Positions 53,901 through 59,547 of a stretch of 64,000 nt of DNA are shown here, one piece after another (within the stretch, counting starts at the first letter, position 1; every line of letters starts with the position of its first letter). The notes beneath the pieces are model-generated. The model was not told the DNA's origin and did not search any database. It was given only the letters and a program-made list of their open reading frames with translations. The translations under genes were made by a program, and so were the position numbers. The stretch spans positions 33,003,058-33,067,057 of the forward strand of contig OX411543.1 of assembly GCA_948146395.1 (NCBI GenBank). Reading direction: 5' to 3'. The DNA is from Fragum whitleyi. Lineage: Eukaryota > Mollusca > Bivalvia > Cardiida > Cardiidae.

Positions 53901-56356
53901 TATCTGGATCCCATTCTTAAACAACCATAAAGCCTATTGAAAATATTTTGTCTGTTTTTAGTGAGGATAGAGGAAACTTCAACAAACTAGTAGATGCTAT
54001 CAGGACAAATTATAACGACAGATACGAAGAGGTGAGTTTGATTGCTTATCAGTTATCCCTTGTAGAACTGAACACAGAACTTTATTTTAACTCTGCCAGG
54101 ATGTTTAGACAAAGATTAGGCATGTATGTGCAATCATATGATCTTTGTCTATAAACCACCTGAATTCACTGTTTGAACAAGAGAAGTTTCAAAAATCATA
54201 TTTTTGAAAATTTTGCAGTCTTTAATCCAGAGCTTTTAATACTTGGATTGTAATGAAGTAGTTTATTTTCTTTCAAGATAAAGATTTTGTTAAAACATTG
54301 CAGCACAATCTCTCTTACTGATTCCCTTCAAGAAATAGGCTTTGGATAACTTTGTTGGAAATGAAGAAATTTCTTATTTCTTTCGTTTTCAACAATGTTT
54401 TCATCCCCAAAAGATAGAAAATTAAATGAGCCTGTGTGTGACATTTCCAACAATTTGATATGTACATAAAATGTGAATACTGAGTAACCTACACAGCAAA
54501 ATGGTAAAAGTAGAAGATTACCTGACTGTCTAAAAACATTTGAGAACTTATCTATCTGCATAGCAAACAGCGAAGTCTTCAGCCAGACTGTGCAATTGCA
54601 TAGGCTGGCCAATTTTTGCTTAGCACACTTTTGAAATTGTTGGAAATGTCAGGCACAGGTCAACTAAAAATTGTCTGCATCAGTTTAGACCAGGTTGAAA
54701 TTTTGTCTGGTGATGGATTTACCAAATGGAACCCCATACCAGAAAACAATTTGATGCAAATCTTGCAATGATGGAATCAACATAGTTGAAATTCTTCAAC
54801 TGATTGAATATGAGGAAACATGACAATCTGAGCAAGATAGACTATATCTATACCCTCCTAAACTATGTTTTTAAATAGGAGTCGGCTTGTTGGTCAGTCT
54901 GTCCATAGCTTTTTCTTGTCCACTCAATTTTTCTGCAACTAATGGGCAGATTACGTTCATACTTTACAGATGTGATCAATATCAAGCAGAGATATGCAAG
55001 TGATATTTTTGGATACAATCCATTGACTTTTAACAGAGTTATGGGCCTTTGATCGAAAATGGCTTTTCATTTTTTGACAAGCACTTGTAGGAGAGTATTA
55101 GATCCCTTTGCAACAGTTTAATTACATCTTGGACACAAGAATGACTGAATGCTGTAAGAAAGGTTTTCTTTAATGTTTTAGGTGGATTATGTAGAAATAA
55201 CATAAAATTATCATTTGATAAACTAACTGCCAAACCATTGCAATTACAAAGAAATATCCTTTTTAGCTCACCTGAGCACAACATGCTCAAGGGGAGCTAT
55301 TAGGATCACCCAGAGTCCGTCGTATGTCGTCAACAATTCAGAAAAACTTCTTCTCCTGAACCACTGGGCCAATTTCAATGAAACTTTACCAGAATGTTCC
55401 TTTGCTGAATTTTTTCAAAAATTCTTTGTGAAAATTTTATTGACCCAAAAATATGGGCTTGGCATGGTGGGGCTTTTTTTTAGCCAAAAAACTTTGAACG
55501 ACATCTCCTCCTGAACCGCTGGGCCAATTTCATTGAAACTTTTCCAGAATGATCCTTGGGTGACTCTTTTCAAAAATTGTTCGCGAAATTTTGATTGGCC
55601 TTTAAATATGGGTGTGGCAGGGTGGGGCTTATTTTGAGCACGAAATCTTTGAACGACATCTCCTCCTGAACCACTGGGCCAATTTCAATGAAACTTTACC
55701 AGAATGTTCTGTTAATGACCCTCTTCAAATATAATATGAAAAAATTTGATTGGCCAGTAAATATGGGCGTGGCAGGATGGGCTTATTTCGAGTCACCTTA
55801 TTAAAAAAATGTGTGGACAGGGTCCATTTTCACTTTAAATTCTTGGAATAACATCTCCTCAACAATTAGGCAAATGGAAATGAAACTTTGTCAGAAAGTT
55901 ACTTGGATGGGTTCCACTGGACCTATAAAATTCAGGTGAGCGGTGTAGGGCCATTCTGGCCCTCTTGTTTGAATATTTTACCAATGTGTCGTGAAATAGT
56001 TTAGCAATCAAATGCATCAGAAAATTTGTGCTAAAGCTTTTGCTCATTTTTGTATTTAGGAAATGGAATCATCATCTGTTTTTCAAGTAGGATCAATACA
56101 TATATGTTTCATTGAGTGAGCAACTGAAGCTGTATTTTCACTCTTGGCTCTGCCACGCCTGAAAATATAGTTTTAGGTGTTCACTTGAAATGTAAATTGA
56201 TTTTGAAATGAAACAATAATTATTCACTATATTTAATATATTTTTCAGATCCGTCGACACTGGGGAGGTGGAGTAATGGGGGCCAAATCACAGGCCAAGA
56301 GAGCCAAGATAGAGAAGGCAAAAGCTAAAGAGTTGGCCATGAAGGCAGCCATCTAA
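29922..56356 (+). CDS. RPL7A: Ribosomal protein L7a (eL8), seven exons
   Basis: Exons are 29922-29924, 41327-41468, 41824-41973, 45709-45929, 49159-49292, 53962-54031 and 56249-56356. They sum to 828 nt, 275 aa, with every junction in frame and GT/AG ends. eL8 is a large-subunit protein binding 28S rRNA at the cytoplasmic ribosome surface. Recognisable segments: a Lys-rich N-terminus; [92 protein letters not shown] (the L7Ae-type core); [25 protein letters not shown]; and a basic tail. The length is close to human (266 aa). The exon 4 acceptor is set at 45708 because CCTCACAG must be coding to give [11 protein letters not shown]. The gene spans 26.4 kb because introns are swollen by mobile elements, and introns 4 and 6 host snoRNAs. 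It lies divergent from MED22. Confidence 0.93.
30368..31556 (-). mobile_element. Helentron-like element, family C, carrying a family D 5' half
   Basis: The 3' hairpin (minus strand) is at 30368-30390 (ATGCTCCCCGAAGGGAGAGC as read on plus). The inverted partner TTCGGGGAGCAT lies at 31544-31555, a perfect 12 bp subterminal repeat. Between ~30960 and 31527 sits a family D 5' end (minus strand AACAAGAGCCATGTTGGACA) with three ~145 bp units carrying CTTGAAACTTTATGGGTGG. It is therefore composite. Confidence 0.7.
31580..31920 (+). repeat. Left flank of DIRS, inverted copy of 26815-27325
   Basis: Contains GAGAGAATGAAATTCTC, TCCTATTGGAAAACCTGG and GGATAACTCGGAAGTTATCGC, each present in reverse complement around 27050-27260. 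Confidence 0.75.
31929..32092 (+). repeat. DIRS left inverted terminal repeat
   Basis: About 96% identical to the reverse complement of 36822-36981. Includes the palindrome TTGCGCATGCGCAA, an NRF1-type binding site, likely part of the element's promoter. Confidence 0.85.
32170..33480 (+). CDS. DIRS gag-like protein
   Basis: 436 aa, intact from an ATG 78 bp inside the left repeat's inner edge. Position (first ORF) and composition match DIRS ORF1 proteins. The N-terminus is acidic/Ser-rich with a [10 protein letters not shown] basic cluster and a following heptad-like helix. The central third is a conserved globular region with [19 protein letters not shown]. The C-terminus is basic and Arg/Ser/Gly-rich ([12 protein letters not shown]), probably RNA-binding. 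No zinc knuckle was seen. The stop at 33478-33480 lies inside the start of the next frame. Confidence 0.8.
   Translation: MSEDGEFSETTRHSEHESDESVLTQASRSETVMHKAKRKKKKSRYSELELRFNKLEALVTKAFEKSAPETNSASSSVEKSETNSRHPLNKHDKMDAVSLYAESDHFDSDYNYDSDKENTVSESTQKCLFEMFGEDAMVKKKSNKEGIVLDKSQVEVIESSFRCSEPNFLTAFSEDNIDLFPLDEEFEKFLKVPSLDSLVDCCLVKRYGNKASFARSKAKVLFTQPCKMVDKIGFKGQHAARLGLIMQCYVQQSLGNLLQFIESESYDKDTAVKQVKDIFSMSTKVLDQLGRTGALHHISRRTVAMTDTGLYDQHDNLDFANLPLSGEGVFGPQLETLLKERKEKKKQVEDLVPDVQRHKRKFSGQSHSEYNKRTNDRNVDKPASGQWSNFRIPKIQNRAPQDSRGFSRSRGSFRNSNPRRSATSTGKSQLERPVEK
33621..35540 (+). pseudogene. DIRS reverse transcriptase-RNase H, interrupted
   Basis: Reading frame with RT motifs [39 protein letters not shown] (catalytic Asp pair) and YLGSLFDL. 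RNase H follows with [31 protein letters not shown] and [13 protein letters not shown] codon at 34620-34622 interrupts right after the first RNase H Asp motif. In addition the usual N-terminal RT segment ([22 protein letters not shown]) is read in a different frame and joins this one only by a one-base shift near 33625-33635 (CCTTTCC). Downstream to 35540 is the conserved post-RNase H region ([19 protein letters not shown]). It probably cannot make active enzyme without suppression. Confidence 0.85.
35310..36358 (+). CDS. DIRS tyrosine recombinase
   Basis: C-terminal part of a frame that is open from 33230 to 36358; the recombinase proper begins around 35310. It has an N-terminal core-binding region ([20 protein letters not shown]) and a catalytic domain with Arg in FRRCSD, the HxxR box in GHSTRS, Trp in ADWSRETTF and the nucleophile Tyr in TRHYL. 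All catalytic positions are present and uninterrupted. It integrates a circular DNA intermediate without target duplication. It overlaps the RT/RNase H frame by ~230 bp or much more, depending on the true start, which is unknown. Confidence 0.85.
36677..36774 (+). repeat. DIRS internal complementary region
   Basis: 36677-36718 is the reverse complement of the left outer end. 36715-36774 is the reverse complement of the right outer end (36953-37014). Confidence 0.85.
36775..37014 (-). repeat. DIRS right inverted terminal repeat
   Basis: Inverted relative of the left repeat plus ~60 bp of outer sequence unique to the right end. Includes the same TTGCGCATGCGCAA palindrome. Confidence 0.8.
38572..40336 (-). 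mobile_element. Helentron-like element, family A, split by a family D insertion
   Basis: 5' end on the minus strand at 40336: AACAAAAAGACCATGATGG then TAGCTCACG. The halves are rejoined by comparison with 15494-16735, where TATGTAAAAAGGGATGC is continuous. Here it reads ATGT, then the family D element, then AAAAAGGGATGC. The 3' hairpin is missing. Confidence 0.8.
38908..40155 (-). mobile_element. Helentron-like element, family D, complete, nested
   Basis: Minus-strand 5' end AACAAGAGCCATGTCGGACA then ATCCCCCCGCCG. The 3' hairpin is ATATCCCCTCGCC, AAAAA, CGGCGGGGGAT followed by AAAAA. The body has about six ~150 bp units with CTTGAAACTTTATGGGTGG and GTGCAGTGCACAAGAAC. A second, internal 3'-type hairpin lies at 39172-39205. 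Confidence 0.85.
41195..41255. repeat. GGCTCAGC fold-back hairpin (RPL7A intron 1)
   Basis: GATGGCTCAGCGCGAAACAG, TTGTAACTGCCTATA, then a shortened right arm ending GCTGAGCCATC; 71 bp upstream of exon 2. Confidence 0.8.
41327..41468 (+). other. RPL7A: RPL7A exon 2
   Basis: Begins in phase 0 with PIKPVKKKG and ends in NFGI plus one base. Acceptor TTTCAG, donor GTAAAG. Confidence 0.93.
41824..41973 (+). other. RPL7A: RPL7A exon 3
   Basis: 150 nt, phase 1 at both ends. Acceptor TTGTAG, donor GTATGA. Encodes [16 protein letters not shown] to LDRQT. Confidence 0.95.
42160..42325 (+). mobile_element. Degenerate tRNA-headed SINE fragment
   Basis: CATAGTTGGTAGCA resembles a tRNA A box and GGGTTTGATACC a B box, followed by SINE-like sequence (AGTGAGAAATAC). 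Eroded. Confidence 0.45.
42733..43925 (-). mobile_element. Helentron-like element, family B, full length (RPL7A intron 3)
   Basis: The 3' hairpin on the minus strand starts at 42733 (plus reading: AGCTCCACTGG, CTGAAAGCC, ATTGGGGCT), next to a GTCCGTCCGTCCG tract. The 5' end near 43925 reads on plus GCCTGTGGAGCG, AAGCCATTCATGGCTTTC, TAGTT. It has six or so ~165 bp units with TATGTTATATAGTGGAAAC. Confidence 0.85.
44735..44809. repeat. GGCTCAGC fold-back hairpin (RPL7A intron 3)
   Basis: TTTGTAACTGCCTATAA, loop, then GGCAGTTACAACC..CACTGAGCCATCG; left outer arm eroded. Confidence 0.75.
45709..45929 (+). other. RPL7A: RPL7A exon 4
   Basis: Acceptor TTTTAAG at 45708, donor GTAAGT. Encodes [15 protein letters not shown] to HDVDPLE and ends in phase 0. 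Confidence 0.93.
45936..46440 (+). repeat. Tandem amplification of a tRNA-like SINE head, ~87 bp period
   Basis: AAAAAGTATT..GTCCGTGGTCTAGAGG units begin near 45937, 46009, 46097, 46184, 46270 and 46357. They alternate in two subtypes, giving a ~174 bp higher-order unit. The last unit continues into GGTCCTGAGTTCAATTTCAG, a B-box-like sequence. The array starts 7 bp into RPL7A intron 4. Confidence 0.8.
47077..47290 (+). mobile_element. tRNA-derived SINE
   Basis: Head with GTGCAGTTGGTAGTGC (A-box-like) and CAGACTGTCAATC. Body AGGCTAGGAAAGGGTGAAAT; 3' tail GCGATATATCTGCGAAATTG, TTGAAAGCGGCGTAAAACCC and an AAAACAAAAC tail. Related to 52135-52380. Confidence 0.7.
47541..47687. mobile_element. GGTAGTGGACC MITE, copy 2
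   Basis: AAAGGTAGTGGACCCTAAAT to ACAGGTCCACTACCT inverted ends. Confidence 0.8.
47695..47774 (+). ncRNA. Box C/D snoRNA, SNORD36C-like, copy 1 (RPL7A intron 4)
   Basis: Terminal stem TCTTGC / GCAAGA. C box GTGATGT at 47702, guide GTTGAATTTCTTCAA, degenerate D' (CCTA), D box CTGA at 47765-47768. 80 nt. The weak D' suggests this copy may be less active than the other two. Confidence 0.75.
48491..48567 (+). ncRNA. SNORD36C: Box C/D snoRNA, SNORD36C-like, copy 2 (RPL7A intron 4)
   Basis: 77 nt with terminal stem TCTTGC / GCAAGA, C box ATGATGT, guide GTTGAATTTCTTCAA directly before D' CTGA (48530-48533), C'-like TGTGAGGA and D box CTGA (48558-48561). The guide complements TTGAAGAAATTCAA, which I recall as a conserved 28S rRNA segment. 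The fifth base before D' pairs with an A, consistent with 2'-O-methylation of the 28S adenosine assigned to SNORD36C (A3703 in human, from memory). SNORD36 genes also reside in RPL7A introns in vertebrates. Confidence 0.85.
49159..49292 (+). other. RPL7A: RPL7A exon 5
   Basis: Acceptor TTTCAG, donor GTGAGT. Encodes [17 protein letters not shown] to SNIN plus two bases. Confidence 0.95.
49386..49450. repeat. TAGACAAAGATCAGGC palindromic motif, copy 1
   Basis: ATATAGACAAAAATCGTCC and GCCTGATCTTTGTCTACA form an imperfect hairpin. Relatives lie inside 51570-51808 and at 54105-54155. Confidence 0.65.
49590..49853 (-). repeat. Duplicated ~265 bp ORF-bearing segment, copy 1 (RPL7A intron 5)
   Basis: About 96% identical by eye to 53320-53575, same orientation. 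On the minus strand both keep an open frame containing [28 protein letters not shown] and LKGDNQL, ending FMQVKH-stop. I do not recognise the family. It may be the 3' part of an unknown retrocopied gene or of a mobile element. Confidence 0.55.
49907..50065. mobile_element. GGTAGTGGACC MITE, copy 3
   Basis: TTAAGGTAGTGGACCTGAAG to TTTGACGGGTCCACTACCTAA inverted ends. Confidence 0.8.
50177..50252. repeat. GGCTCAGC fold-back hairpin (RPL7A intron 5, a)
   Basis: GATGGCTCAGCATGAAACAG and TTGTAACTCCCTATAT are mirrored by ATATAGGGAGTTACAA and CGCGCTGAGACAT. The paired change GCC to CCC with GGC to GGG in the stem is compensatory. Confidence 0.85.
50791..50863. repeat. GGCTCAGC fold-back hairpin (RPL7A intron 5, b)
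   Basis: GATGGCTCAGTGCGAAACAG, TTGTAACTGCCTATATG and the mirrored CATAGGCAGTTACAATTG, TTGCACCTAGCCAT. Confidence 0.85.
51570..51808. mobile_element. piggyBac-type MITE, second family
   Basis: 239 bp between TTAA at 51566-51569 and 51809-51812. The terminal inverted repeats CCCGTGTCATGCTGAA and TTCAGCATGACAAGGG differ at one position. It contains the TAGACAAA..CAGCCTGCACAT palindromic motif. Confidence 0.85.
51872..51945 (+). mobile_element. tRNA-like SINE head with intact acceptor stem
   Basis: GCTGCCA at the start pairs perfectly with TGGCAGC at the end, ~74 nt apart. A CACAGTGGATAAAG A-box-like and a TTTTGATTCC B-box-like sequence lie between. A following SINE body is not obvious. Confidence 0.5.
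52135..52380 (+). mobile_element. tRNA-derived SINE
   Basis: Head with GCAGTGATAGTGTGTTGGA, an anticodon-like TTGTCAA loop and a strong B box GGGTTCGATCCCC. The body GGGGGCTAGGAAAAATG and GCGATATATCTAGCAA match the SINE at 47077. Confidence 0.7.
52381..52515 (+). mobile_element. 3' fragment of a Helentron-like element, family G
   Basis: GACAGATGGACAGACAGAC microsatellite, ATACCCCCCTGTCC, then GGTGGGGGTATAAAAA. Same 3' logic with a different arm. Followed by two ~115 bp repeats (52560-52800) with GTGCAGTGCACAAGAACC. Confidence 0.65.
52840..53165 (+). repeat. Empty-site copy of the repeat at 20818-21690
   Basis: Same sequence without the hAT MITE. It includes a collapsed fold-back hairpin (52970-53004: GATGGCTCAG..CTGAGCCAT). 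Confidence 0.8.
53320..53575 (-). repeat. Duplicated ORF-bearing segment, copy 2 (RPL7A intron 5)
   Basis: See 49590-49853. The open frame is preserved with only a few substitutions. The divergence outside the duplicated block is abrupt on the right after GGGAACATT. Confidence 0.55.
53962..54031 (+). other. RPL7A: RPL7A exon 6
   Basis: Acceptor TTTTTAG, donor GTGAGT. 70 nt encoding [18 protein letters not shown] and the following DRYEE. Confidence 0.93.
54105..54155. repeat. TAGACAAAGAT palindromic motif, copy 3
   Basis: TTTAGACAAAGATTAGGC and ATCATATGATCTTTGTCTATA form an imperfect hairpin in RPL7A intron 6. Confidence 0.65.
54761..54837 (+). ncRNA. SNORD36C: Box C/D snoRNA, SNORD36C-like, copy 3 (RPL7A intron 6)
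   Basis: 77 nt. Terminal stem TCTTGC / GCAAGA, C box ATGATGG, D' CTGA at 54800-54803, C'-like TATGAGGA, D box CTGA at 54828-54831. The guide AGTTGAAATTCTTCAA differs from copy 2 by one base away from the D'-proximal pairing, so the same methylation target is predicted. Confidence 0.82.
55264..55969 (-). mobile_element. Helentron-like element, family A, full length (RPL7A intron 6)
   Basis: The 3' hairpin on the minus strand (plus reading TAGCTCACCTGAGCACA..) lies at 55264. The 5' end at 55969 reads on minus AACAAGAGGGCCAGAATGG, CCCTACACCGCTCACCTGA. 706 bp with three ~165 bp units carrying GAACGACATCTCCTCCTG. Confidence 0.85.
56249..56356 (+). other. RPL7A: RPL7A last exon
   Basis: Acceptor TTTTTCAG. 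Encodes [20 protein letters not shown] to the stop TAA at 56354-56356. No canonical AATAAA lies in the ~60 bp before the next mobile element. Confidence 0.95.
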
Positions 56357-56418
56357 AATGTTCTGTATTTATATAAGTGATGGATAAATCTTCTCAAAGG
56401 AATTCTGTTTTTGTTTTT

Positions 56419-58045
56419 TAACTCCACTGGCCAAATACATGTACCAGCAAGCTTTTGTCATGGCAGTGTGTCTGTCGGGCGTGCGTTGACTTTTCTTTAG
56501 ACATCTCCTCATATATCAATTGGTGGATTGTGACGATAATTGGCAAAAAATGATCCTTGGTCGACCCTCTTCTAAAGTTGTTCAAAAAATTTTAATTGAC
56601 TCCCAAATATGGGTGTCAAAGGGCGGGGCTTTTTTTCTCTTAAAAATCTTCTCTAAAATATTGGTCCGATTTCAATGAAACTTGGCATGAATGAACCTTG
56701 GGTGACCCTATTCTAAAGTTGTTAAAAAAATTTTGATTGACCCCAAATTTTGAATGAGGGGGTGTGGGATTTTCACTTAAAAAAACTTCTACGAAACCAT
56801 TGGCCAAATTTCAATGAAACTTGGCAAGAATGATCCTTGGGTGACCTTTTTAGCTAACCTGAGCACAAAGGTGAGCAATTGTGATCGTTGAATATACGTC
56901 GTCAGTCGTGTGTCGTCCATCATCTACAATTTCTTTAAACATCTTCTCCTCCTAAACTGACAGGCCAATCTAGATGAAAAATGGCAGGGATGTTCCTAGG
57001 ATCAAAATCTATCAAAGTTGTTCAAATAAATGAAATCCACCCTTAACTTTCCCTTTACCCTTTACAAAAAGGGTGAAAATTGGAAAATCTTCAAAAATCT
57101 TCTTTTCTGAAACCAGAAGACAGACAGCTTTCATATCTGGTATTCTGGGGTCATATTTTGGCTCCACCAGGACTCAACCCTTTTTACATAGAATCAAAGA
57201 GCGAAAATCTTTAAAAATCTTCCTCTCTGAAACTAGATGGCAGACAGCTTTCATATTTGGTATGTAGCAGCTTCTAGTGGACCTCTACTAAGTTTGTTCA
57301 TATCAAGTCCCTGGGGTCATATTTGGGCTCCCAGGCGCAACCCTTTTTACCTCTTCTCAGTGCAAAGGGTAAAATAGGAAAATCTCTGAAATCTGAAGGC
57401 AGAAAGCTTTCATATTCAATATGTAGCATCATCTAGTAGACTTCTAGAATCAGAGACCGAAAAGGCATAATCTTTCCCTTGGCTGAAAACCTTCCATTGT
57501 ATTGATCTTATGTAGAAATTACCTCCTTGTTGACATCTGCCTATTGAATTAATGTGATGCCAAGGGGTCAAAGAGACTCAGATGAGCGATTTAAAATTAT
57601 CATGGTCTTCTTGTTTTAAAGTTGTTCAAGAAATTAAGATTAACCCCCATTTCAATGAAACTTGGTATGAATGATCCTTGGGTGACCCTCTGCTAAAGTT
57701 GTTCAAGAAATTTGGACTGACTCCTAAATATGGATAGGCAGGAGGTATTTTCACTTTAAAATCTGCAAAAATCTCCTCCCAAACCATTAGCCCAATTTCA
57801 ATGAAACTTGGCAACAATGATATTTGGGTGACCCTTCTAATTTTTGTTCAAGAAATTTGGATTGACCCCCAAATTTTGGGGTGGCATGGGGGGGGGGGGG
57901 GGGGGGTATTTTTTCTATTCTAGAAAAATCTTCTCCTCCAAAACCATTACCCTGATTTCAATAAAACTTGACATGACTGATCCTTGGATGACCCTCTTCT
58001 TAAATTGTTCAAGAAATTTGGACCCCCCCCCCCCCCCCCCCTTTA
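56419..58045 (-). mobile_element. Helentron-like element, family B, with nested family A
   Basis: The 3' hairpin is at 56419 (ACTCCACTGGCC), followed by repeated units with GATCCTTGGGTGACCC and AAAGTTGTTCAAGAAATT. It is split by the family A copy at 56851-57615. G17 and C20 homopolymers occur at 57890-57906 and 58023-58042. The 5' terminus is not found. Confidence 0.7.
56851..57615 (-). mobile_element. Helentron-like element, family A, complete, nested
   Basis: Minus-strand 5' end AACAAGAAGACCATGATAA; 3' end GTGCTCAGGTTAGCTAAAAA. It interrupts a family B unit between GTGACCTTT and AAAGTTGTTC without a visible target duplication. Confidence 0.8.
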
Positions 58046-58079
58046 AAGAATAGGTTGTATATTGCTTTTCACTTGTTGG

Positions 58080-58262
58080 TCGATCCTTTGACTGTATGCA
58101 AGCTAGAACCATGAATTATGAAATTTCAAAAGGTGGATAGATCTCGTTCAGAAGAAGTGCTGTGCACAAGAACCATAACCCTACTTGTCATTATTTGTGA
58201 GTTATTGCCCTTGATTGACAGTGAATAGGCCATTGACCTGCTTTTATTTGGGGCATAAATGT
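58080..58262 (+). mobile_element. 3' fragment of a Helentron-like element
   Basis: TAGATCTCGTTCAGAAGAAG, GTGCACAAGAACC, TTATTGCCCTTGATTGACAG and a GGGGCATAAATG end, related to 52560-52820. Confidence 0.5.
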
Positions 58263-59547
58263 TTTACAAACATCACTTTAAGTCAGATGAGTAGCTTAAG
58301 GCTGGGATAGTGCTGATGAAAGAAATTCCAACTGTTTCAGATGTGAGTTGTGACTAAATACTGTTTAAAGCAGCTTTAAACGCCATCTATACAAACAATA
58401 TCGGCCAAAGGCAAAGGATGAATATGACCCTGCATTGGTATATTAGGGCATTATAAATGCCACATATTGTTTTTACTTGTGTCTGTCTGTCTGCATTATA
58501 TATGCCACATATTGTTTTTAGCTCCACTGGCCGGAGGCCACTGGGGTTATTGATATGGCGTGCGTCAGTGCGTCTAGTTGTAAACTTTTACTTTAATAAT
58601 CTTCCCCTCAAAAACTACTGGATAAATTTTAACCAAACTTCACAGGAATGATCCTTGGGTGACCCTCTTAAGGGTTGCATCTAGAGCACGGGATTGCGGG
58701 AATCCCGCTAAAATATTCATAATCCCGCATAATTAACATTTCTATGCGTACCCAATCCCGCTAAAAAATTAATTGGCCTGCAAAAATTACAGTGCTGTGC
58801 GTGATTATTATTTTTGAAGGTAAGATTACAAGTTAATTGGACCAGAATTTCTAAAATTTTACTAGTGATAAGAGATTTCGATTCTTCTTTCATAGAATAA
58901 GGACTGATGATGACACCTTAAGCATTGGTGAAAGTGTTACTTTAGTGAATTCGAGTGATAATCCATTTGAAACCGGCGAAGAATATGATCGGATCACTAA
59001 AAAAAAACAACCTCATGTTGATTTTGACTTTTGCCGAAAAAACAGACCATGGCTTTACAAATACAACTAAAAGGAAATTGTATGTTTATTCTGTACAGGC
59101 ATGTGAAAAAGATATTTTACAACTGGAAATATTAACTTGAGAACATCAACTTTACTGGTAAGAGACCAATTCTCGCTGAGTTCATGGTAAATACAGAAAG
59201 GAAACCCTTCTTAATTACAAGTTATGTTGAAAACAACTTCTTTTATTCAGAAAATAATTTGTTGTAAATGAATATTGCATCTTTACTGTGAAAATTGTCT
59301 GGTGGCGAGAACTGATACATGGCAATAATTGGTCTTCAACCAGTAGAGCACTGTTTAAGAATGAAATCTGTAGTTGAAAGTTATTTAAAAGTTAACAGAT
59401 TGTGAGATATAAACAGTTAAGTTGATATGTTATAATAAATACAGGTTTTATACTTTCTTGAGGTTAAACAAAAAAAACTTACTGTGACTACATTGAATCT
59501 AAATGCCCCCCCTACTTAACCCATTATTTCAAATTGGCCCCCCTTTT

